The notes beneath the pieces are model-generated. The model was not told the DNA's origin. It saw nothing but the letters and a program-made list of their open reading frames with translations, and did no database searches. A stretch of 64,000 nt of DNA. Source: Mimachlamys varia. Taxonomy: Eukaryota > Mollusca > Bivalvia > Pectinida > Pectinidae. The number at the start of each line of letters is the position of its first letter. Within the stretch, counting starts at the first letter, position 1. The position numbers and the translations under genes are program-made. The stretch is from the NCBI GenBank assembly GCA_947623455.1, contig OX392528.1, positions 56,190,322 through 56,254,321 of the forward strand. The letters are read 5' to 3'. This document shows, piece after piece, positions 34,901-46,290 of the stretch.

Positions 34901-37900
34901 TGTGATATATACCTTCTGAATGGAATCAAAATAAGGGGACTTAATCTGCTGTATACCTTCTGTGTGGAATCAAAATAGGGGGACGTAATCTGTGATATAT
35001 ACCTTCTGAATGGAATCAAAATAAGGGGACGTCATCTGTTATATAGATGTAATCTGTTATATACCTTCTGTGTGGAATTAAAATAGGGGGACGTAATCTG
35101 TGATATATACCTTCTGAATGGAATCAAAATAAGGGGACGTCATCTGTTATATACCTTCTGTGTGGAATTAAAATAGGGGGACGTAATCTGTGATATATAC
35201 CTTCTGAATGGAATCAAAATAAGGGGACGTAATCTGTTATATAGATGTAATCTGTTATATACCTTCTGTGTGGAATTAAAATAGGGGGACGTAATCTGTG
35301 ATATATACCTTCTGAATGGAATCAAAATAAGGGGACGTCATCTGTTATATACCTTCTGTGTGGAATTAAAACAAGGGGACGTAATCTGCTATATACCTTC
35401 TGTGTGGAATCAAAACAAGGGGACGCAATCTGCTATATACCTTCTGTGTGGAATTAAAATAGGGGGACGTAATCTGCTATATACCTTCTGAATGGAATCA
35501 AAATAAGGGGACGTCATCTGTTATATACCTTCTGTGTGGAATTAAAATAGGGGGACGTAATCTGTGATATATACCTTCTGAATGGAATCAAAATAAGGGG
35601 ACGTAATCTGTTATATAGATGTAATCTGTTATATACCTTCTGTGTGGAATTAAAACAAGGGGACGTAATCTGCTATATACCTTCTGTGTGGAATCAAAAC
35701 AAGGGGACGCAATCTGCTATATACCTTCTGTGTGGAATTAAAATAGGGGGACGTAATCTGCTATATACCTTCTGTGTGGAATTAAAATAGGGGACGTAAT
35801 CTGTGATATATATCTTCTGTGTGGAATTAAAATAGGAAACATAATCTGTTATATACACGTACCTTCTGTGTGGAATCAAATTGTTGAACAGAATCAAACT
35901 GCCATAAGGTATAGGACAGGTCCTGATGTCCTCTTTAACATTGATACCTGAATGAGAAAGCACCAAAATTATATACCGTCAACACAAAGGCATTCGCTAT
36001 ACACAGTCGATGTAAAACTCGTTTGTAAGACATCTTGCTTTTTCTTTATAAAAATAAAAATTCCGTTTCGTTTTCATTAAATTGTTTCATTTCTTAATTA
36101 AAACTTGATGCAGCCGTAATGCTAGCTTACTTCAATACCTTAATTACTATAAGGTCAATGTCTTACACATCATAAAGATACCGTGCAACATGGTATATAC
36201 TGAAATTTAGCTTCATATATTGATTCGATGTACTACTGATGGATAGAGGTTCAATGTTGGTTAGTTCATTACTTATATTTACTACTCACTATTTAGTACA
36301 GATGCAAAGACAACAACTAGGTATGTCGACATTTTCTTTACATTACTTTTTCGATGTCTAATTTACTCTCAGAGACTTTTGTGTTGTGAGTTCATAATAG
36401 TCATTTTGTGGAAAAATATTATCCTCATAGCAGTTTTCTCCTAATTTTCATCAGCCCCCCTTGTTGCCGTCTGAAGCATGTTCATCATAATAATTGCATG
36501 TACTACCGCTTTGTATAATCCTTAGGAGGAGAATCAATTAAAACGATATATTGCCAAGCTGCAAATCATTAATATATCAATATAGGAAACTGGTAGATTT
36601 ACAATGATACTGAAACTTGTGGATTACCTAGTGTTTTTTCCATTTCCTCTTCTTCTAGCATAACATACCATGTACCACCATGACAGCACTGGTGAGTAGC
36701 CACTTTCCCCGTTCTGTGACCACCTTGCATTACCTGTGGATAAAATGTGGTGAACATTTATACTTGTCAGAAGGTATCCAGACCTACCTTATATATTGTA
36801 CTCCCGATCCTAGGTATTTTATCAACTGTAAATTAATAGATAGGCCAGGCTGAGTTTACAACCATTGATTGAGATGTTTCTTCTTCATTGTCTGGGAGTC
36901 TGGCTTTATTCTGAACAACCTAAAAGATATTGTAATGTATGGAAATGCATTGCAAACTTTGCATTAAATCATACTATGGATTCTTAAGAAAATAGAAGTT
37001 AGTTGCCTTCCGACCTGCCCATTTTTTCTTGTTACCTGATGAAACAAATATAAGTTTGTGGACTCATTGTACAACCTCTGTATGCTAATTTACTATGATT
37101 GATCATAACTATAGAAACAATCTCATCCTGCATCTTTTGAAATCCAGTGTTGTCATTGTTCGAAATATAATGAAAATAGTAAAATTTGAAGCATAACACT
37201 TGAAAACAATGAATGACGGGGAAGCAGAATTTTTACTACGATACACTAGCAGCTTAGTAGCTGGCCAAATAACATAGGAGATGACGTAACACACACACAC
37301 ACATACACACATGCTGCACATTTTGAATTTAGTAATAAATAAACATAACATTAAAGACAACGTCGAATATGTACACGTTTATAATGAATTTAATATAATA
37401 TCGTTTTCTTTTGTTGAATATGTAAGTTTCGACAATAGGTGATGTGATGTTAGATATAGTACTCCCACCACAGGAACATTTGAGAGGGTATAGTTATGAC
37501 ATACTAGACTTTACCTGCAGGCACCCGTTTGTTTCCGTGGCGTCCACGAACGGTATCCAGGCGGTGGGCTGCAGTATACGGTAACTGTTTGTGTCGAGGT
37601 AACCGGAATCTAAAAAACAGATAATATTTCACCCCAATGACATTATGTGTTCCCTATGTTATTTGATTTGCCATCTTACACTATAAATATGAAACAAGAG
37701 GCATATTGGCCTTAACGGTCACCTGCGTTTTGATGTACAAGTAGTACCAATAACTGCATATCTGCGTCTTTAAAGAAGAAGACTGTTGAAATTTTAGTCA
37801 ATTTGACCCCCTCCCTACTGCCCCGCGGATGCGCCAGGGCAATTTTTTTTAAATCAAACCGTCACGTCCTGGTTATTATTCTAACCAAGTTTCAATTATC

Positions 37901-40660
37901 TCCAACTAAAAATGAACAAAATATATCCAAAAGTGTCAGTTTCCTATAGTAAATTCAGCCCCTTCCTTCTCAGGGGGGAATGTGAAGTACGGGGGCTTAA
38001 AATTCACAATTTTGATGAAGCACCTGAAGACCTTTCCATGTATGAAGAGTATTTGATTCCAGCATATCTTGGTCTAGAGATGAAGAATTTTGATTTTTTT
38101 TCTATTTTGACCCCTTTATGCCCCTCCCTTAGGCCCCTAGGGGTTTAGAACCATGTTATTCACAAATTGTTTCATTCAAATTGTTTCAGGGGTTTTTGGG
38201 AAGAAGTCGAAAAAGTAAATTGTTTACGGACGGACGACGCACGATGACGGACAAAAGGCGATTAGAAAAGGTCACTTGAGACTTTGTCTCAGGTGACCTA
38301 AAAATCTTGTATCTTAATAAGAGCTAAACGCAATGACGAATTGGGCGCTCTCAATAATTTCTCTAGAAAGCAATATGCAGAAACTATAATAAGCGAAATC
38401 ATAGCGAATTACTTTCAACATGAAAACTGCTAAACTAAAAAAGTATTTTTTCTTATTTTTAATGCAAACATCTTTGCCTCTAGCAACCCCTTATACAGGG
38501 TATACACATCCGTATAACGATAAAGTAAATAAATTGGCATATAGAATCGACGAGCGCTTCTTGCTCCGCCCCTATTGTTACATTCGGTCGAGTCTATTGT
38601 ATATTATTATTATACCATTAATATATAAAGATATAGTCCGACAATTCTCATTGGCTAAAATATGGTCTCGTGAATGTTCATATTTTGTGATATTAACCTG
38701 ATATTTCTACTTTTTGAAACATCGAGTTAATATTGCGTTAAATCATTGTGACGTCACATGCTGTGTCCCCTGTAAATTCCATGCATAATCAGGATAGACA
38801 TTAATAAATTTCATATCGAACATAAAACAATTAAGGAAATTTGATTCGGTTAATCTTGTGTTATACGTACCTGGAAGAATCTAATATGTTCTATTCTACC
38901 AGGTTGGTATAACACCATATCAACATCACCAAAGGTCCATACTTGATATCTAGTGACATTGAATTTTGAGCCTAGTGGGCCGAAAACAACTGCCCCTCAT
39001 ATAGCAGTTCATGTCTCATCGAAACGTAAGTGATCATAGATAACGAGTTAACTTTTCGTCCTGCTTTTGGATTTTAGGACATAACAACGACGCGGTACGT
39101 GTATGATGACCCCAATCGGAGACGGAAATTGCTTACTTTTAGGAGATTGTAGATCCTTCGAGACATCCAATTATCACCCCGTTTACAGCCGCACATACTC
39201 GACCTATTCTTATCAACACCACATTAGACGGTTATGATGATTAGAAGGCATAGTATTTATGTTGAATATATATATATATAGGGGATACTTGGATGAGGGG
39301 GCAATTCTATTTCGCTATGCCTTCGGCATCAAATCACCGAATTTGAACATATCATTCACCTGTTGAATGTTTTCGAGTTATTGCAACATCATTTAGACAA
39401 AGTAGGAGAAACACGACACGAATAGTTTATCTATGTGCATGTCTAGCCGCATGTCGTACGAATTAGTTTTTCTCTGAATAAAATATAAAATGGCGGTGAA
39501 ATATCTTTTTTACGTGATCTTTCGAGGTTTACTCCCATATTAAACATAGCAAAATTTCTTTTTTCTGGTGGGGCCGCGCATCCATACTTAATTTGATGAA
39601 AAACAACGTCGTGAAGACACTGTCCTAGTTCACGGGAATGTAGTGAGATTTTCGCCAGCAGTTCGTCACGGGGTCTGCATAAACATCAGTAAGAGTGGTG
39701 TTTACCTGTTGTTACCTGTAATTACCAGTAATTACCTTCCAAATTGAAACTTTATTATTGGTGACTTTGCATGACTGTATATAATAAAATAATAAAACAA
39801 TTCTCAAATAAATACAATAATGAATGCTCCCTCACATATACGTCCCAATATACGTATGCGTATACGTTATCGGCTTAATTTTGATAACTCTATTAGACGT
39901 TATAGTTACCACGCTGCTTTGTTTACTACCACACGTAATATTAATGTTATGCAATGTTTATAGGTGTACCACTGTCAGATAAGATAATAAACGATTACTT
40001 GACATGACATATTTGACCCTCCGTCACGAGGTGGGAACAAGTTATTACACCCTAGGTAAATACCAGTCTAGCTCAGACAAGATAACTCTGATAATTGATC
40101 ATGCGATATATAAAAATTAATGGTTTGGCAGAGAATAAATAAAGATTACATTCATGAAAGCGGAGCCTAAAAATAAGTCAAATAAATCGCTACACATTAT
40201 CGAAACATTTATAAGGTTATATTGTACAGTCTTAGCACTGTTTGAGTTAACTGCCACAAGTCCAACAAACGAATTGCCACACCTTATGCAGACGTTTTAA
40301 GATGCAATATGACGTATACAATTGTGTACACATAAAGTGATCACGAAATGTAAAGAGGAAAGTGACTAGGACAGAAGCTAGTACGATACCTTGGTGCCAG
40401 GGAACTGTTGTGGCTTCATCTTGTGGTATCTTTGCTCGTAGGTTCCAAACTGGATGTCCAGCTATATCTGGGCCTATTAGCTGTTCAACTATGTTCAATA
40501 ACGTTTCGTCTGTCCACAGGTCCTTAAATGCCTGATGATATTTGAAATGGAAGACATTTACGTACCGCCTGGTCGATAGCTGATTAAATTTCATTGACAC
40601 TTTAGACTGATAAAAGTGTGAACACTTTCGCGTTTGTACACTTTCTAGAGCCTTATATGC

Positions 40661-40698
<38 letters not shown>

Positions 40699-42913
40699 TA
40701 AATACATAGCCAGTGTCCTAAAATATAAGCTGTAGTTTGGCGAAGGTTAGAAAGACAAAAGTAGCAAGCCTTTATATTGGCAAGCCATTTTTTCTTTCGG
40801 TCCCAAGCCAAAATAAAGCTTATATTTTAAGACATTAAACATGTTTTCAATTTATATTATCGAACATCAATAATCAAAATAAAACATATCTATATCGAGC
40901 GTGTGAAAATATGCGATCAGCTCTCAAAGTGAAACTAGGCCAGGTTACTTGCTCATTGTATTCCGCGAGAAAATATAGTTTCCGATCTTTTCAGCTAATC
41001 ATGCAAATATAATTATTTATTCTACTTACTGTAATGATCTATGTATATCGTTTTACGACAGCTTAATATTTTCGACATGTGGATTTGTTTACTTAATATG
41101 GAGGCCAAAGATCAAAATGCAGGTCACTCAAAGTAGTTCCTGGAATTTATGCACGTGCTAAAATACAGCTGTGTTCCGTCACTGTCGACTACCGCAAACA
41201 TATATGTGGTGAGTGTATTCCGACAACGGCAGCCCAGTGACAGGATATTATCAAAAATGACACAGGCACATGATTAACGCTTTAACTCATCAAAGGGATC
41301 TTCAGACTGTTTATTTAAAGCTTTATTGCTATGCCATTATACGTACGACGTCACAAAATGATAAACTACATTTACATTTTTTTACATTTTTTTTTTACAA
41401 AACAAAGAAACATAACTCTGAGAGTTAGACTGTAACCGCAATTTTAAAAGGTTCACAGATGAATCAGACCAGTACACGCTATTCAGACTGGGATTCAATA
41501 GACTAACTAATTCAGATTATTTTGTATCTCTCCTGATGGGATCAGAAGTGTCCATTTTATATAACGACAAAAGTTCTAAAATCACCATTACTGCCATTAT
41601 AAATATGTGTACTAACATTTAAAAATCTACAACTATCAGAAAGTACAGTATCGTGCACATGTATAGGGTAAAGTTTTTGCGACCAAACAAACCTGTTTCA
41701 ACCATACCCACCCGTATTAATCATACCTACCTATATTTATCAAACTTATCTATATTAATCATACCTACATGTTTGAATCATACCCACCTGCATCAATCGG
41801 GCCTGTTTTATAAACAGAACACTTGCCCCTCGAAACTGATTGTCTAGTCTTATCAACCTATCAGAGGTGTCGCAGTTTTCACACAGATCTACAAAATATT
41901 TCAAGCAAGCAATATTCTTTATTTCAATTCGAAAGATCTTTAAGTTATATCAGTAATCAAACAAAGATAACAACCTAGGAGAAATTGACCAGACAACCGA
42001 CAGTTACACCGACTTTGCTTATATATGTATGTCATACGAAATTAAATAGAACCGAGGTCCTATTACATAAATCCATTCACCATCACTCAAACGAATTGCC
42101 TGCTTTGAAAGCTCTATGTTTTATAGAAAATGTCCCGGCCACCCGAGACAGTTAATCAAGAGCACCAAGGGTATAACCGGGAGGTAGGTCAGTCAGGACG
42201 AGCAACTACGAACTTTTTAATTGCAACAACTTTAATATACAATTGGTTATTTTTACAATATGGTGAAGTATATTTTTATGCCATATAGGTAAGTGTATGA
42301 AAAGACTGATATTTTTTATTCTACGATTAAGAAACGGCTATCAAGACATTAATCTAGTAAGAAAGTAAATCAAATAATACCTGTGATTTTTCCTGCCTTA
42401 TACAGTTTTTGAGCGAGCTCATCCACCATTTTGTCTATAGCAGTCTTGCAAGCTTCCAAAGTTTCCTTCCGGAAGACATTCTCTACTACTACATATCCCT
42501 GTTCAAATAAAACATAATTGTGTGCATCATCATCATCATCATCATCATAATCCTCATCCTCTTCACCATCCTCCCCCTCCTCCTCCTCATCTTAAAGTCT
42601 ATAACAGGGAGTACAATCTGGATAATATCAATTAGAAAATAAGACCATATCTTAACAATTAGAATCCACTGCGCTGTTTCAATACCTAACCTTGCGCTCT
42701 CGTTGTTGCTTTTGAATAATTTGTTTTCAGTTCTTAAAATAGTAAATTTTAGAATGTCTTCACCTCCTCGAAGAATTTCTTGATGTCCTTCTCTGGTAGC
42801 TGGCCCACTTTCCGTTCGGTTGTTGGTTTAGGCATTGCCCGTATATCAAACATTTCTGCATTCTCCTCCCCAGTGTATCCTGTAAGATCCGGTTCGACAC
42901 CAGCGTCCGCCAT
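31883..42913 (-). CDS. PhyH-family Fe(II)/2-oxoglutarate dioxygenase, copy A (8 exons seen, 1 missing)
   Basis: Exons on the - strand: 42913-42764, 42498-42381, [exon 3 not found], 40531-40390, 37609-37515, 36733-36628, 35947-35863, 33767-33566, 31999-31883. Seen: the iron-binding HxD motif as WHQD across the exon 4/5 junction, the conserved GGHRTGKVATHQCCHGG, the distal iron ligand in IPHRS and, 11 residues later, the 2-oxoglutarate-binding Arg of HIRWSVDLRWQ. Known of the family: oxidation of a substrate C-H bond coupled to 2-oxoglutarate decarboxylation. No mitochondrial or peroxisomal targeting signal is obvious; the C-terminus EEKSA is not PTS1. The substrate is unknown; similar animal proteins are sometimes labelled hypophosphite-dioxygenase-like. 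Without exon 3 the phases of exons 2 and 4 do not match (1 against 0), so the gene is broken, misassembled or has a diverged exon. With a 101-bp exon it would encode 371 residues, as copy B does. Confidence 0.85.
32133..32167. promoter_or_regulatory. Cluster of three TGACGTC sites (CRE-like) in PhyH copy A intron 8
   Basis: TGACGTCA at 32133 and 32160, with TGACGTCT at 32149, within 35 bp. TGACGTCA is the CREB/ATF consensus palindrome. It sits in the last intron of a - strand gene, so it could as easily be a remnant of a repeat; no function is shown. Confidence 0.3.
32262..32364. repeat. Foldback in PhyH copy A intron 8
   Basis: GTGTCCATGTAATATGG and GATTTATT pair with AATAAATTCCATATTACAT and GACAC. 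It resembles the arms of the foldback at 2654. Confidence 0.65.
32804..32900. repeat. Small inverted repeat in PhyH copy A intron 8
   Basis: AAGGATAAACTTTCTATTTTG pairs imperfectly with CAAAATAGAAAGTTAATCCTT across about 50 bp. Confidence 0.7.
32930..33130 (+). repeat. Family 4 repeat, diverged copy in PhyH copy A intron 8
   Basis: GCTGTTTCGTCCTTCTAGGA and ATACTAGGTGCCCAAATCC follow the Family 4 order; the start is missing and the remainder is decayed. Confidence 0.6.
33566..33767 (-). CDS. PhyH copy A exon 8 (2-oxoglutarate Arg)
   Basis: Acceptor CATCAAG, then T completing Ser, LNNTSDHIRWSVDLRWQ, LPYGYYGLKQGVIFRTKDNP and on to DTQQ, donor GTAAAC in phase 0. 202 bp, against 193 bp in copy B, with the difference in the acidic/basic C-terminal part. 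Confidence 0.91.
34571..35862 (-). repeat. Minisatellite of 44-46 bp units (about 29) carrying copies of the exon 7 splice donor
   Basis: It begins directly beyond the exon 7 donor of PhyH copy A and fills part of intron 7. On the - strand most units read GATTCCACACAGAAGGTATA, repeating the exon end (GATTCCACACAGAAG|GTACGT, the codons for IPHR). Units with ACACAG and units with ATTCAG before AAGGTATA alternate, giving a dimer of about 90 bp, and a variant with an extra TATATAGATGTAATCTG occurs near 35036, 35236 and 35610. The real donor has G at +5 (GTACGT); the array copies have A (GTATAT) and should be weaker. What started the array is inference. Confidence 0.92.
35863..35947 (-). CDS. PhyH copy A exon 7 (distal iron ligand)
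   Basis: Encodes GINVKEDIRTCPIPYGSLIL and FNNLIPHR, then AG|GTACGT in phase 2. The His of IPHR is the second iron-binding His. Its last 17 or so bases are the source, or a relative, of the minisatellite unit that starts directly beyond the donor. Confidence 0.92.
36628..36733 (-). CDS. PhyH copy A exon 6
   Basis: Encodes VMQGGHRTGKVATHQCCHGG, then TWYVMLEEEEMEKTL, 106 bp, ending in phase 1 at G|GTAATC. The GGHR / CCHGGTWYV core is nearly identical to copy B. Confidence 0.93.
37265..37345 (+). repeat. Family 4 repeat start with (CA)n expansion
   Basis: GATGACGTAACACACACACA is followed by ATGCTGCACATTTTGAATTT; only the first part of the family is present. Intron 5 of PhyH copy A. Confidence 0.65.
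37515..37609 (-). CDS. PhyH copy A exon 5 (Asp of HxD)
   Basis: Completes the Asp codon and encodes SGYLDTNSYRILQPTAWIPF to NGCLQ; 95 bp, with donor CAG|GTAAAG in phase 0. The LQPTAWIP block is conserved in copy B. Confidence 0.93.
37690..38302. repeat. Dispersed repeat in PhyH copy A intron 4
   Basis: Left GGCCTTAACGGTCACCTG; right GTCACTTGAGACTTTGTCTC followed by CAGGTGACCTAAAAA. It includes GACGGACGACGCACGATGAC. The 78-codon frame at 37912 lies wholly inside and is not a gene. Confidence 0.65.
40390..40531 (-). CDS. PhyH copy A exon 4 (His of HxD)
   Basis: Encodes AFKDLWTDETLL, GPDIAGHPVWNLRAK and TTVPWHQ, 142 bp as in copy B. It starts in phase 0 after ATCATCAG and ends in phase 1 one base into the Asp codon of WHQD. 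Confidence 0.93.
40532..42380. other. PhyH copy A interval that should hold exon 3
   Basis: Between exons 4 and 2. I read the - strand for the LYNGYGLFERL / LHKYPEL block and its splice sites and found nothing similar. It contains (TA)n(GA)n at 40663-40699 and a weak repeat of AATCATACCTAC around 41700-41790. Confidence 0.6.
42381..42498 (-). CDS. PhyH copy A exon 2
   Basis: Acceptor GAACAG, then GYVVVENVFRKETLEACK through LAQKLYKAGKIT, and donor G|GTATTA in phase 1. It has the same length (118 bp) as exon 2 of copy B. It encodes the N-terminal strand-helix unit typical of PhyH proteins. Confidence 0.9.
42531..42593. repeat. (CAT)n / (CTC)n microsatellite in PhyH copy A intron 1
   Basis: CATCATCATCATCATCATCA then CCTCCCCCTCCTCCTCCTC; simple sequence between exons 1 and 2. 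Confidence 0.9.
42764..42913 (-). CDS. PhyH copy A exon 1 (start)
   Basis: Fifty codons starting MADAGVEPDL, ending FFEE at a GTGAAG donor in phase 0. The start matches MADLS of copy B. The shared block FDIRAMPKP / FDTRAMPNP confirms the frame. Confidence 0.88.
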
Positions 42914-42954
42914 GTTTCATGTGTAGCGTATTAGCCTGTCACACTTTAGACCCG

Positions 42955-44488
42955 TGCTGCCTTATCGCCCCAGGCCACAATAAAACTTCCTGGTCCGTGT
43001 ACACGAATGTAGTGCATTAGGACATTTCAGATGGGTTACTAAATATTTTTCCTGACTGATCTTTTTCAGAATGTTATTCCCCTTTCTATGTTTTTATGTA
43101 AAAATGACCACAATTTTTCCGGCTATGCATTCGCTCAGTTTTCAACGGATTTTTTTTTTAAAAGTTTGTGGGAATAGACAGTAAAATATGTAAAGTGCCC
43201 CGTGAAGGAGATTTGCTTTTTCGACCCTTTGTATGTTTTACCCTTTTCAGAGAGTTATTCCCCTTTTATGTAAATGAACACAATTTTGTCTGGCTATGCA
43301 TTTGCTCAGTTCTCAACAGATTTTTTTAAATTTGTGTGGACAGTACAGTATGAAGATGTGCCCCTCATTTGCTGTACAAAAATAGTTTTGAAATTTATTA
43401 AAACACAAATACTGTTTATGTTTTAAATTTGTGTAACATTATTTGAGTGAAAACCATGCAAAATCAGTTAAAATTATAGATTCCTGTACCCTGTGTGCTC
43501 CCTTTTAATACTTGAGGTAAACCTATACTTAACTGAACCTTAGAACAGCCTTGACCACTTGACCACTAATTACCTGCTAAGTAAATAATGACCCCCATGG
43601 GAGTGTATATTGATGTGTTCTTTCAGATGTAACAAAGTTAGACAGGCTGTGATTTCATTTTAAAAAGTTTTACTCGGTTTAAAATAAAAACATGTTTCAA
43701 TTTTTGAAAATTTAATTTTTAATTAATATTAATGCCCCCAAACCTACAAATCAAATGTTATCATAATAAATCTTTGGAAAACAAAAGCCTGTTGACTGCT
43801 TTTTATTATGCTGAAGTTGTTGGAAGTCCCCGGTCAGCTTTGTATATCAACAACCCTGTTTGTATGATGGCCCTACAATTTGTTGAATATTAGCTCCTGA
43901 GAAGGGGAAGGGGTAGGAAAATGACTCCAATTTGTTCGTTTTTTGAGAACACAATATAAAATTTGGGTTTTAACTTCATCTTTAATATACCATACCAAAT
44001 ACAAAGTCACAAATTGAAATTCAAAAATGACATCTATATACAGGCCTCAGACCACAATAAAACTTCCGGGTCGTTGTACATAAGAACATTTCAGGGGGGT
44101 TACTAAATAATTTTTCCTGACTGATATATGACAGAAATGTACAGTTTCTTTACATAGAAATGTTCACCAATATCCATTCTAGTGAATTTGATTTGACACA
44201 GTTTTCAAGTTTGTTTTGGCAGCAGGACACAAAGGGCGATGAGGCTTGAGCATTGATATTTTGTGATTTTTGGTATTTTCCCCTATAAATGAAGGGTAGT
44301 GACATTCAAATTGAATTATCTTTCAAAAATGCTTGTCATGAGGTACTTTCCAGCTCACTGTAGGTTTAGTTTGATTAGATATACAATGTCAAATAGGAAC
44401 CAGACCCCATGCAAAGTTTTAAAATATTTTAATTTCCTTTAGGAGTAACATATAGTAGAATTAATTGTGATCTGAGGCCATATATACA
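42955..44488. repeat. Repeat-derived region directly upstream of PhyH copy A
   Basis: 44031-44488 has inverted ends: ATCTATATACAGGCCTCAGA on the left and CTGAGGCCATATATACAGAT on the right. A second copy of the left part (CCACAATAAAACTTCCTGG ... GGGTTACTAAATATTTTTCC) lies at 42965-43065, starting about 45 bp upstream of the start codon. Two similar blocks (GGCTATGCATT...GCTCAGTT) occur near 43120 and 43290. Confidence 0.65.
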
Positions 44489-45099
44489 GATAGGGGCGCA
44501 AGATATATTCACAGAACATACTACACAACTATTTCCTACTACTAATACAAACTATAAAACTAGAAAGAGACTACTATTTACAACATCACAAATACAAAAC
44601 TATAATACCTATGATAAATATACAGTGTTGGACCGATTCGTATCTTGGTCAGCCCCCTACACTACAACCCGCGTAATCCACTCAACGGAGTTCTCAGTCA
44701 GTTCCAGGGCTAACTGAGCTCACAAACAGTTCCAGAGTTAGCTGTTGATCCCCGGAGCTTCACCCCCTCTCACACATAATTCAGGACATGCATACGCCAG
44801 TGGTCTTGATTCCAGGTTACTCTAAAAGTGTGGCGAATAGAATTACGTATTTGATCATCTTGATCTTGTTCCCAGGTCGCACTAAATATACCGGTTGTTG
44901 TCCATCTGATCCTTCCACTATCTGCGACACAGTCTTGTGTGTTTCCCCGCATCTGAAAACAGTTTGCCAGCCATATTCACTTCACCTTTGGAAGGAATTA
45001 TCCTCTGCTCATTTCCACATACCCTGAAACATCCAAGAGTGCCTTCGTACTTCATATCTACTGGAGAGTCATCAAAGTCATGAATATGGGTCAGGATCA

Positions 45100-45590
45100 T
45101 GTATCATCGCAAATTTTGTCGGGCTTCATTCATGCAATCTTTCAGCTATATATAATGATTCTATGCCTTTTTGGTTAATCAGAAGAAATCATTTAAAGAT
45201 TTTAACAAACATTTGGCCCCTGTTACCTTGAATATAGGTCAAGGTCATTTTTTTCGCAAACCCTGTGAGGCTTCATCCATGCAAACTACCAGCCACATAT
45301 CATGCTTGAAGGCATTTTGGTTAGTCAGAAGAAGTTGTTTAAAGGTTTTAGCAGATTTGACCACTGCGACCTTGAAAATATGTCGAGGTCATTTATTTTC
45401 GCTAACTTTGTGAAGGTTTTAACATATTACCCATATGACCTTGAAAGTAGGTCAAAGTGATTTTTTCGTAAACTTTATCCAGTTTCTTCCAAGAAAAATA
45501 CCAGCCAAATTTCGTGTCTCTATAGGTCTTTCGGTAGAAGTCGGTTAAAGGAAAAGTTGTCGGACGCAGGACGGACGGAAGGACGCCGGG
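45100..45590. repeat. Tandem-like dispersed repeat, period about 125 bp
   Basis: Three to four units each with ACCTTGAAAATATGTCGAGG or a variant, GCTTCATCCATGCAA and GGTTAGTCAGAAGAAG. Short frames over it are not genes. Confidence 0.75.
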
Positions 45591-45955
45591 GTGTCAGACT
45601 TATCGTTTATACAAAATTATATCATTTCATTTCTACAGCCTATTTGGGGCTAGACCTACCATTATACTTCACACCAAATATGGAACAAATCATTTCATTT
45701 CTATTGACGAATGATTTTAAAGAAGACTTTGCTCCATTTTCCCTAGTTGACCCCGCTCCTCAGGCCCCTAGGATTCAGACCTATGATTCATACAAAAATT
45801 CTTTTCACCAAAGTTTGTTTCAGACCATATATGAAACAAATAATTTCTTTCCTCCAGAAGAAGGTGGATTGCATAGAATTTGGGTCATTCATCTTAGATC
45901 CCTTGGGGGCCAAACTCACCTTCGGGCAGGTGAGTTAAAAATAAGTAGAGAAAAA
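45591..45955. repeat. Dispersed repeat ending in CAGGTGAGTTAAAAA
   Basis: GACGGACGGAAGGACGCCGG precedes it; it includes CTCCTCAGGCCCCTAGGATT and ends GGGCAGGTGAGTTAAAAATA, like the elements ending at 2157 and 38302. The frames at 45557-46030 derive from it. Confidence 0.6.
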
Positions 45956-46139
45956 GAAAGTGATGCATTATTTTTATTGATAAAAGAAATTGAATGCAGG
46001 ATACGTGTTGGGAGTAGATATAAGATGTAACTTTATTTTATTTTATTTTTTACTTTTTGTTTAAAGCTCCATCAACACTAGAAAGGTCATTAGCAAAACA
46101 CTGTCTACATCGAAAACACCAACGTAAACATAAATATAA

Positions 46140-46290
46140 AAAGTTAAAAGGATGAACTACATCCGATGAAACAGAAGACGCTTACTCTTCTGAAACACCT
46201 GGTCTTATTAACGTGTACTTTTACAAAACTGTCCATGCAACTTTCGATTTGCGTTCGGATTATGGTTTTGTTAACACTTTTTATGGAATA
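46140..46290 (+). mobile_element. Retroelement 3'-terminal fragment
   Basis: CCGATGAAACAGAAGACGCT, TACTCTTCTGAAACACCTGG and GTTCGGATTATGGTTTTG match the end at 9830; frame broken. Confidence 0.65.

Noticed and set aside
34571..35862. Several - strand frames with NSTQKVYNRL / IPHRRY repeats, as if a repetitive protein
   Set aside because: They are read-through of the minisatellite; frame phase changes between 44- and 46-bp units and no start or splice evidence exists.
37912..38148. 78-codon frame inside the copy A region, on the + strand
   Set aside because: Lies entirely in a dispersed repeat bounded by GGTCACCTG / CAGGTGACC ends within an intron.
45557..46030. 157-codon + strand frame
   Set aside because: Covers the dispersed repeat that ends CAGGTGAGTTAAAAA; wording such as LTNDFKEDFAPFSLVDPAPQ is repeat-derived, with no domain.
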